DNA from: Gymnorhina tibicen
Taxonomy: Eukaryota; Chordata; Aves; Passeriformes; Artamidae
Direction of reading: 5' to 3'
DNA length: 64,000 nt
Assembly (NCBI GenBank): GCA_013399875.1
Contig: VXAZ01001836.1
Span: 1,798,001-1,862,000, forward strand
Shown one piece after another: positions 53,901-64,000 of this stretch; positions within the stretch are counted from its first letter, which is position 1; each line of letters begins with the position of its first letter. The notes under the pieces were generated by a model. It was not told the origin of the DNA. It saw nothing but the letters and a program-made list of their open reading frames with translations, and ran no database searches. Position numbers and translations under genes: made by a program.

Positions 53901-56900
53901 GGGCACTGTGGGCTTTTCCCATGGGAGACAGAATGAAGAAGCAGGTATAGATATAATTAGCAAAGACATTGTTACCCCAGTGGTAAAAGTAGAAGACAAG
54001 GCAACAAAAGTGGTCAAGAGCAAAATATTAAAGCATGCTAGAATAGAGGACTTACACATGAGAATTTTCAAGAACAGGCACTAAAAAAATGAAGGGAGCG
54101 ACAGCAAAGCTGAGTGAGGGCTCTCACGAGCACTTAAGAGGATAAAGGTGCTGAGGAAGAGAAATAGGAAGTAGCCTAGAACAAGAAAGCCAGCCAAAAG
54201 TTTTCAGGAAGTTAGGGTAGACTAAAACACTGACACTGAGCCAGAATAAAAGTAGTTATGGTTGCATTCCAAGCAGATTCTCTGGAGTGGAGAGTGTGGC
54301 ATCTGCTGAAAACACACAGGGCAACATGGTCTAATCTGTTCTGTACAGGTACTTGCACCAGGCTTGCCACCATAATGCAAATGCCCTCCAGCAGTGCATT
54401 AAGCTACATGATTAACATCTGCTAGTAGTAGTGCTAATTTCCATCATTCTAAACCAGTGAGAGTTAAGGAAGCTCTTAAAAACAGGCCTTTTCAAGGCAG
54501 GAAGGCACTTAATGGATAGTCAAGTTAATATACATCCCACTGAGTTCTGTCAAGACTGTAAATCACCATCCTAGGATAGATTTCTATTTATCCAGAGACT
54601 ACAGTGTTCATTGCAGGTAGCATCATGACATAGTCCTTGAAAGGCTAAGAGCTGCAGGAAATAATTTTCCAAGTGGGCTGCCTACAGTTTACAGAAAAAT
54701 TTTACAATGAACACATTTAAGGGAAGAATCCCAGTTAAACCCCTGAGGCCTGACTCTTCTTTCATTTACAATGAGTTGATCCTTATGTGACACCCAGAAC
54801 TTTCAGAACTTTTCCTTATTTTAACCCTTCAGAAATAAGTTGAAACAGGTTTTCAAAATCATCGTTAACTTCTCCCGAATTGTTCAAACTCACAAACCAA
54901 TGACAGTGATCCACGTATTTTGAGCTATAGGAAAGAATATTTCCATGAGATCTAGGACCTAAATAATGCCAAGATTTGTCTTATTAATGCCATGCAGATT
55001 GGACCATTCTAATATGAAATAAGCCTATATTCCGGGCTGACACTAAAAGCAGGCACTCTATGCATTGAGAACTCTAAATATGACAAGAGGCACAGTAATG
55101 TCATGAAGGCTATACCTTTTTCTCACTAAATTTTTCAAGGAAACAAATCTAAATCACACTCTGATGATATTTCTTTAGAATTGCCACAGACAGATTTATA
55201 AAGGTACACTTGGAGATTGACTAACACCCAGAATGCATATTCAAGTGTTTCAAAAATTGATTTTACTATTACATTGGGTTAGACACTTATATTCCTCCTA
55301 AGTTGTCATAATTGAAGATATATTCTACTTTGACAAGTTTTATTAATTGCTCAGCATTACCAGCTGTATAAAAATATTTTCAACAGGTAAGTACTTTCTA
55401 AGTCCTTCAACTGTATGGCTTCACAGATGGAAAGATGCCTAATTTTAAGTTACAGCACTGACTTCTAAGCCGTCTGATATCTTGACTATCTGATTCAATA
55501 AACATGACTGCATTTCTCCTGTTAAAGCACTGGACAACAAGACCTCCCCCTAATATTTAGTTTCAACTTACTAAACACAACTCAAACCCTGGATCGTTGG
55601 ATCCCAGACTGTGATAAGCATGCCACTGCTGGTATGTTTACCCACCACTTAACTTTGCAGTATCTTTTTGAATAGCACCTGAATCAACCAGAAATCCGGT
55701 GGGTACCAAGTTAGACATTCTTCTGCTTACCATTTACTCCTAAAGTAATCTGAAATCTCTGTATCATGTCCCAGCTAGCAATCCCTGTATCATCTCCAGC
55801 AAGTTAGCACAGAAAATGATTAAGAGAGTGACCATCTAGTCTAAAAGACAGCTACATCATTTATTGAACTTAATCACTGTGGCCATTCACTTTCTGTCTA
55901 TTAAGTAATTGTTTTAAATATTGCAAAGAATTGAAAGTAACCCCGGCAGTTTTCCTACAAGGTGCCTGCCTACTACCTAACACATACTTGTTCCTGTCCA
56001 TCACAATTCAGATGATGCTTGTATGATTCAAGGACCTTGACATAAGGGTATTTTGAGCAGCATATTATTTTTCTGATGAGATGGGTACCACAAAGCCATA
56101 CTTCTAAAAGTCTTCTCTTTACTCCTTTCAAAAGGAGACAGAACAGCATCATTATTTTCCTTGGGATCAGTAGAATGTGTGGGTGGCTGCATGGAAACAG
56201 CATTATACACTGTGGGTAATTGCTTAGTCGTGCCTTTCAGTTAACTAAGCCTAGGCTTGTTTTTGTGTCTTGATTAGCCATGCAAGTCAGCTTGAATGTT
56301 TCACTTCTGCAAGAAATTTCCCAGGCACCTCAGTCTTTATTTTATCGCCTGAACAGAGAATTGATATTGATAAAGAACCCTTTTTGACAGTAGACAACTT
56401 CACTACAAAACCTTTTTCTGCTAGTTTTACATCTCAAAGAGAAGGAAAACCCCACAAAATTACTAGTGTGTACACTAGTCTTTATAATAAATTTATTGTT
56501 GCAAACTAAAGGAGGTAAAACTCTTTAAGAAAGAAAAAATTCTGATAAAGATTATATACATAAAGAAAAATCAAAAGACTTAACAGTGTACTCTTCCAGG
56601 GGATGACTGTAATATTTTTGGCACAGTATATCCTAATATACTAGGAAAAACAAAAAGAAAAGAAAGCAATTGGTTTTCCAAAATAAAAACTGTTTCCAGC
56701 ATTAAAATCTAGCTCTATTTCCCTCAGCTGTCACCTGTGACAAGGAAAAGAAATACTGAAGCTCTTTTTCTTTTCTCCTGACAGCTGCTATGCCACAACA
56801 GGCTAGCTATCCTGCTGTGGGCTGACACCTCTTTGTCAAGCAGGTTGTTTCCTAATGCTGCGAAGACTGAAGAACTAGCTGAAATGGCAACACAGCCATG

Positions 56901-57543
56901 ATGATGACTGAGAATAGGATTTTCAAAATTCTCAAGTCATTTATGATCACAGATCCCATTGACAGTTAATGAAGTCTGGTACATGCTTTTAAGAACAAAT
57001 CTACCTTCAAAAATTCATTATAAGATCATCTCCAGTTTAGAGTGAATAGAATGTAAGGAAGAACACAGAGTAGAAGATGGGGTAGAGATTTTTAACTGTG
57101 AAATGAAACTCTTTCCTGGTTTTTATTTCTTGCATCATTTTCTTTTTTAAAGAAAAGTACTTTAGGCAAATCCTTGTTATAGATGGGCTTGTCTCTAAAC
57201 ACTCTTAAAAAAGACATTTCATTCTGTAGAACTCATATGAAGATTTAGGAATTATTTAAAACGTCCTGGAAGTTTGGATTACGGGTGATGATAGACATCT
57301 TTCTTTAGAACATCCTACATTTGATTTTTAAGCTCAAACCATACCAAGTGCAAGAAATAAAACTATAGGGAGGGGTCTTGCTTTCATGGTGTGCAAGATG
57401 CTTCAGTCCTGCTCTTACAGCCGTAGATTAAGGAAGCTGTAAGGCTTTTCAGAAGAATGCCAGAAGGCCGAGCACTACAGACAGCTGTGAACTTCTGGAC
57501 AGTTCAGCACTTCAGAATCATTCTGGCCATATCTCCTGTGATG

Positions 57544-57575
57544 GTATCTTGACAAGGTGAGGCTTGTCAAGATAC
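57544..57575. repeat. Perfect 13-bp inverted repeat with 6-nt loop
   Basis: GTATCTTGACAAG (57544-57556), then loop GTGAGG, then CTTGTCAAGATAC (57563-57575). All 13 pairs match. It can form a hairpin in DNA or RNA on either strand. The function is unknown; no repeat family was recognised around it. Confidence 0.85.
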
Positions 57576-60500
57576 AGGTTGCCCTTACATGAAAGTAGAA
57601 GCTGAAAAGTCTAGTTAGACTTGGCCACACAGTTAATGCCACTGAGACAACAAATGCAAATGGCAGAACATAATGTCAGCTGGGATTCAGGATAACTTGT
57701 ACAATTTTCCTTGCAGAAAACCTTGAAAGTGCTTGCTGTGCTGGTTGTGCCTTCCTCTGGAATGTCAAATGCACTAGAGAGCACAGAAAAAGGTCAGAAA
57801 GAGTTTGGGGCAAAGTACTGAAGGTTTAATCCTGCTCTGCTAAAAGATACAGTATGCCCTGTGAAGTTCAACATGCCCGTCTGTATTTCTTGCCCCTGTG
57901 CAAACAGCAAAACTTAACCATATCTTAATTTATGACTGTGTGATAGCCAGCTTCAGTTGCTGTCAGTCATGTATTCCCTAAGGAAATTAATCATAATCAC
58001 AATTTTGCACTGTGACTCTGCAAAGACTTTGTCATTAAAAAGCTTGATTATCCTTGTTAGTAAGGTTTTTAGACTTTTACGTACAATAGCTTGTTCTCAA
58101 AGCTTGGTATTGGGAAACACTTGTTAAGGATAACTAAGTAGCATGCTAACTCACAATCTTTTTCTTTCCTCTGCTAAAATAGCTGCTTTATTCTCATTAA
58201 TGTGAGAAGCCATTGCAGCTACCACAAAGATATTATTATATATTTTTTAATAGAGGGAAAAGCTCTGAGTCATCTTGACATGAAAAATGAGTTTTTCTAT
58301 TTAGATGTCAGTGCTATGCAACCGGTTTTGAGACCTCCTTTTTTTACTGTTTGGCATTTTGGAGAAGTGATGTGGAAAGGGTAAACTGATTTATACCCTA
58401 AGGTGGCATTACTAGAATATAGCTCAGACCAAGCTACTGTCAGAAAAGTAAAGTTAAAAGAAAAAAAAGTCAGAGAGCTGATGCACTACCTCAAGTACAA
58501 CGGAAGAGTCAGCTGGACATCTCAGCTCCTGTCTCAGGCCAAGCAGTGTGAGGATGCTGCAGACCCAGTGTGCAGACAGAACACAGCAAAGCAGCACAGG
58601 GTGAAGCAGCCTCCAAAATCAGACAGGCACAAAAATGTCCCTGGGCCCTTCAGCCCACAAATAAGGTACAAAAGCAACTGTTTGTTATTCCTTGTTTCCA
58701 GCAAGTACTGAACTTATCTTTTCAGACCTCAGAGTCAACAAAGAGCAAGTAAAATGAGCCTCAGATCTTTCTGGTGATATAATGCAAAAGGGGCTTGAGG
58801 GGCTGGAACACAGATACACTGATCCAAACAAGAAAGATAGCAAGGCAGTCCAGTAAAGCCCCATGCTGGAGAGAAACTAAATTTAAATATCCTTTCCTTG
58901 ATGGTGCATAATAGCTTGTTGCTATAATATTTCTTAATCTATGGAGATAGACAGTCATAAAATGCCGAAATGAAGAAACTGATGGAGTTATACAGAAAAT
59001 GTGAAGGAGATATCTGTATGCCTCCTTCAAACCCGTGATCTTGTGCAGACACATTTTACACTTCAGTGAAACTGTCCCTAATCAGAATTTCCTGAAATAC
59101 CTTAGGGGAGGAAAAAATACATGCAAAACCACTTCAACAAATGTTTCTGAATACAAAGGTCAGAGAAGAACGAAACTGTTTTCAAGATTACATTACCAGG
59201 AAAGATTCCCAGAGTGAGTGAAACATCAATAAAAATAAAAGAGTCCTGAGAACACAAGCTGAAAATTGTTTGCTTGCAATTATTCCATTTATTTTTGTGA
59301 TGTGCCTTTCTCTTGACGCATTTGTCGCAAAAGGATACTCAATTTTCATGGTAGAAATATCACACAAAGAATATGGAATTCTCTTCTAATGAAAACTACA
59401 GAAGCACATGCTAAAAATACTGAAAATAATTTTCTGATGCTCAAAACACCGAATCCTTACTTCCCTGGCTATCTCTGCTATTCAATGATCAAACAGCAAA
59501 AGGACTAAGAGACACTATTTTGAACAAATAGTGCAATTAACTACTTAACCAATGGAAGGAGGAGAATCTATTAAGAATTCACTAATGTACGACATTTATT
59601 ATTTTAATAAGGAGGTCTATTATTTTGCAGTCTGTACAATTGTCTTCATGAAAAATTCCAAAATACACAAATATATATTCATGCTTTTGTCTAGAAAACA
59701 TGTGTGTACATATTTCATATGAACATGGGCAAGCATTTAGATTACTATTCAAATAATCTAGTCCAAATGTGCACTCATTTAGAATGTCCATCTACATATG
59801 CAGATCAGGTAACTCTGTGACCTTTTTCCATATTTAATGACCCAATTTGCTCAACAAAATAGGCATTTTTAAATTTCTGGTAGAAACAGATCATAGATAA
59901 TACTTCATAATTTAGCTACTTCAGCCTAAACCTAATAGAGCAAACCTGAGCACCCACGAATTATTTGGAGCAGAAGAGAAGAGCTTTTAACAAAAAAAAG
60001 TTACTGACACTATGATGCTTTGCCAGCAAGTTGTTATACTAGGAAAGTATAACCTAGAAAGTGTCTAATCTAAAAAGGTGTTGGTCTCAACTTTTCTCTC
60101 ACAGTCACAGCCAGAATTTTAAAGAAATAAACTGCCAAACATTTTAGTAATACTGCATATTAAGATGAATATTTTATCACTTCTGTAGGTTTTTAAACAA
60201 GGATAGGACATCACAGAAGAAGACAGTTGCCTGGACTAATAAACAGTACATTGACTGTTTTTTACCGTTGTCAACTATGAAAAGCAATTTTTTTTTTTTT
60301 TCAGAAATCAGTTGATCATTTTTAATGTCCTGGTCTTGGTAGGGCTCAAATACCTTTTCAAGGATTTTGAGGGCTGAATTCATGGCTTTCCTTGCACAAA
60401 ATGAGTTTGTAGTATTTTCTGAGGATGCTCGTGTCAGTCCCCTTACCAGCCCCACATTTTCAAACGTAAACTGTATACAGGGAACAAATAGGGCTGCTCT

Positions 60501-63500
60501 ATAAGAAACTCTGATCCTTCTGCACTTGGAAGTGACAAAGAGAATTGTTAGTGGTTTCTAACATTATTACATGAAACACAATAAAGTTTCTTCTTTTTCC
60601 TCACTATTCACAAATATCAGTGAATACCTGGGTGCTGAAAAACAATGTGAAGATGCAAAGACATTCGTGCTCTCTGCACACCCCTGAAAAGCAGCTGCAT
60701 AGTCCTTCTTCTACCTAACACAGAAAATGCTGCCAAATATGTTACAGAGCATCTGGTCAAGACTGAAGCATATTGCTGAAGACTAGCTGGTAAAACTAGA
60801 TCTCAGGGAAACGGATGTGATACCAGCAGAGTGACAGAAGCTGTAAGAGTTAATGTCAAGTTTATATATGGCCCTTTTTCTGAGATTTGGCCTACTTTTT
60901 ACTCAAATTTACCATTTGGGAGTACTCTGTCTCTTGCTGCTACTAGAGACTCAAACTTTTAGGGTGTTGCAGCAGGATTTTTCATAGGTGCAGAAGAATG
61001 AAACCACCCTATTTTTTCCATCTATTTGCATTGAATTCCCCTTCCTCTTCAGTGAGGTATCCTAGCCATGCATTTATACATTCCTTTAGTTATAACACCG
61101 CACTTGCTTTAGGTGCCTTTAGGATGCAACATCAGGTGCATCCTGAATGATAAATGACTTGCATTAATCAACACTGGATGGCAAATATGACTTACTATTT
61201 GCATTACAGTTCTGCCTAATAATTTGCACTAACACCAAGGCTCAGTTTTTCTAGGTAGTGAAGAAAAACATTCTTCCTCCAAAACCTATATAATATAAAA
61301 AATGGCTAAAAAAATAGATTAACTTAGGGATGTGACATTGTTTATATGATAACATGCAGAAGAGCAATAGCAAGAAGCATTTTGCACCAGTCTTGTTCTC
61401 TTCTCTTGTAACCAATACTTCATCCAATGGATTAAGTTGCATTGCTGTGAATGATTCTCCTGATGCTGTTTGCAAGGTATGATTAATTTTGCATAAGCCA
61501 TTTACAAATACTACCCTAAGTCTTATAAAGCAGGGACTGCAAGGTAATCAGTGCAATTTGATTCTTCTTTGAAGGCATACAGAGTCTGTATTTAACAGAT
61601 TGTGAATTTCATCAGTGATTTGTGGAACATGACGATCATATCTAGAATTTAAAACCACTTAAAGACAGAAAATAAAAGTAGAATATAAATTATCCATCAT
61701 CAGAGCCACATTATAGGGACAAAAAATATTTAGAAAGAAACCGATGATGCATGAGATTCACACCGATTTAGCCTTTAACAGGCTGGCATGCTTCATTTTC
61801 TGGTGTAATATAATCACATTGGCACTATTTTATTGTTCAACTCTTTCATATCCTGTAAACAGCATTAGATAAGTCTATAAATAATAATGTGGTAGCTAAT
61901 TGGGCCACAGACATATTTTATTCTTTTTTTACATCCTTAATGCATTCTATGCTATAAAAATGGCGTGAGACTGGTAACACTAGGAAAAATAAGCACAATT
62001 AGCCTTCCCTTTGTGCAATTGTACATTTGACTATCTGGTTAAGTGGGTGGGTGTTATGCTTTACTGCCACAAGTTCAGGAAAGACAGATCAATTGAATAA
62101 AGTCAAAATGAACACTAGAAAATTCTTCATATAATACTACAGCATTTTGCATTCCATACTTATAAAGAGAGTTACACATGTTTTAGTGGGACAGTTCTCC
62201 TTTACCCTTACTGTCCCCTATTTGGACAAGCAGCTTATGTGCTCAAATTCAACTGCTGAGGAAGGATGAGAAAAATAATATCGAATACAGTTAAGCAAAA
62301 TTTGCAATATATTTTTAAAGCGTAATAGTATAAAAATAAATATGATAAATCTCTCAGAGTCTTCTAGGCCAGAAAGTAAGTGCTAATGACAGACTGTATT
62401 AGCTGGCATTCCTCTTTTCTAGCGCTATATCAAGAAGAAAGGCATCTTTTCAGAAGGCATAAGATTAGGCACTGTGGCAGTTAGACCAAGTGGCATGTCC
62501 TACTTTTCAGAAAAATACTACCAGGTTGAATGTATGCGGAATGCTGAAGTAGTTTGAGAGGGATTCTCAAACGAATTACTCAGCATATTATTTAACCAAA
62601 CTTTCCCTCATGCTCCAGCTGTGATTTTCTGAATGAGAAGACAGAAAACTCAACTGATTCATAGGTTTATGCAGCCCTATAGGTTCATATGGGCACAGAT
62701 GTGGAAACTGTATGGTGACCATGACATCACTCTGGTGATCTTTACCCTTGTTTCTGGTGGTTTGGTTTTTCACATCATTTTATTCTAACTACCATTGATG
62801 GGTAAGTAATCTTTTGATGGATGTCATTAACAGGCTGTCATAAAAAAACCCCATGTTTTCTTTATATATTCTCATATATATTGCTTTATATATTTTTTTT
62901 CTTGCAGGTAAAGAAAGAAGCTTAGCATCCTCTGTGATCTTGTCAAGGATATGAATCTCCAAGGATACAACAGTAAACACAGAATCCTAGGACACAGCCA
63001 CAATCAGAGGAAGCCAGCAAACTATTTAAACAACCCAGCAACAGTTTCCTTGGTCTCATTTAGGATAGCATCTCAGCATTCATTCTTTCAACTCTTACTC
63101 CTGTGGTTTATTTTCGTTCCTTGAAAATAAATTAGATGGTCATTGTTTCTGTGTTTTGCTTTTTATTTAGCCCTGAAGTCACACGCTGCTTAGCCATGGT
63201 ACCTGTCTAGTATGTCATAAATTTTAAAAACTGACTAAAGCTGTACAAACTTACTGCCAGAAAATATTGCCTGTTGGATTCACAGTTTAGTCTGGGTACC
63301 TTAGAAATTAGGTCTTTTCTCGATAGCGTTCTCAACAACAGTCTCACAAGCAATACGAGAAAACACAGTTCATGCAAAATTTCTATCATGATATATATTT
63401 ACTAAGTAATTATCAGTATCAGTCCTTGAATCTTCATCTATCCAAAGTTTACAACATCCTGTAGGACTGACTAGAGAACATACCTTTCATCTCTAGCACT

Positions 63501-64000
63501 AGTCTTGGAAAGATAACAAAGACAGGATCAGACTTGAAGAGATATCCCACAAAAGAACCAGACAAAGGAAAAAAATGCAGAATAAGTTATTAGGCTGCAC
63601 TAAGGCATAAATAAAAAAATTGAGTCCCTCCTTAAAATAAGTACAAACTAACCAGAAATTATACAGAGCAAGAGAGCAAGTTGAGACATACTTCAACATG
63701 GCATGTATGTGACATATGTAATACACCAAGGGCAATTGCTGTGCTCTATCCACTGCTGAAGAAAACTGTCTAGTTTTGAGCACCCCAGTTTATGGAAAAT
63801 ATGGCTAAATGAGTTTTTTCAAAGGAAAACAAGAGAGCATTAAGTCTTTTGGTAAACACGAGTTATAAAGAGAGACTGAAGGGATTAACTTTGTTCAAAT
63901 TAGAAAAGAGATAAAGGGGATATCATGGAGGGTTTCCAATAGGCAAACAGTCAGAAGAACACAGTGACCATCTGCTCTTTATGTCCACAGGCAGAAAGAC

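Larger units (their letters stand above)
27576..64000 (-). other. PRKN: Part of the parkin intron preceding the exon (human intron 6), 3' end of the intron at 27576
   Basis: This sequence lies upstream of the exon on the transcript strand. The preceding exon (human exon 6, encoding an FFFKCGAHPTSDKE-like stretch ending in CTDVR) was looked for by eye and not seen, so the intron is probably longer than the 36,425 nt present. It holds two CR1 fragments, one CpG-richer patch, several hairpins and homopolymers, and no other recognisable gene. Confidence 0.85.
46866..64000. other. Intronic DNA, nothing recognised apart from listed repeats
   Basis: AT-rich, with T18 at 47900, T12 at 51253, T14 at 60288, a 14-bp palindrome GAATATTAATATTC near 51110-51123 and the hairpin at 57544-57575. 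The longest frames (115, 109 and 102 codons near 52604, 53436 and 58403) match no family I know. Confidence 0.6.

Noticed and set aside
53436..54071. Two adjacent minus-strand frames of 109 and 99 codons
   Set aside because: No family resemblance, different composition, and no clear splice or promoter context. Treated as chance frames.
58403..58711. 102-codon plus-strand frame with a charged, Gln/Lys-rich sequence
   Set aside because: It begins at GTG, has no recognisable domain and no upstream or splice support. I considered a retroviral or retrogene remnant but found no motif.
27576..64000. Parkin exon 6 (ending CTDVR) somewhere upstream of exon 7
   Set aside because: Scanned by eye for the expected complement and not seen. 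A small divergent exon could be missed, and a tblastn search would settle it.

Overview
The window looks like one stretch of a bird nuclear genome, almost entirely the inside of a single large gene. The only protein-coding sequence I can support is one 137-nt exon on the minus strand (27439-27575). It encodes 45 complete residues of the RING1 domain of the E3 ubiquitin ligase parkin and matches exon 7 of the human gene in length, phase and residues. A bird is inferred from three CR1-type LINE fragments, two of which keep the avian-style 3' end made of ATTCTGTG-like repeats. I saw no Alu, L1 or other mammal-type repeats.

Layout: the transcript runs right to left. Positions 27576-64000 are part of the preceding intron (intron 6 in human numbering) and positions 1-27438 are part of the following intron (intron 7). 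Neither intron ends inside the window as far as I can see, so they are at least about 36.4 kb and 27.4 kb here. This agrees with the giant introns known for this gene in other vertebrates. The sequence is AT-rich, with many short A or T runs and few recognisable repeats. Intron 7 holds one 5'-truncated CR1 (7167 to about 8078, minus strand) that has also lost an internal part of its reverse transcriptase; the only N in the window lies at that deletion junction. Intron 6 holds a plus-strand CR1 3' fragment (about 41745-42048), a minus-strand CR1 coding fragment (about 46685-46865), and a GC- and CpG-richer patch (about 43684-44165) that stands out from its surroundings.

Smaller structures include perfect inverted repeats at 57544-57575 and 36999-37025, a smaller one at 9872-9896, short tandem duplications, homopolymer runs, and a few purine- or pyrimidine-skewed stretches. 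The open reading frames elsewhere are 60-125 codons long and have no recognisable family, so I regard them as chance. I did not find an undescribed multi-gene system. The points most worth a second look are the exon's residue changes, the U-run after a non-consensus donor, the CR1 deletion with its N, the CpG-rich patch and the two long hairpins.
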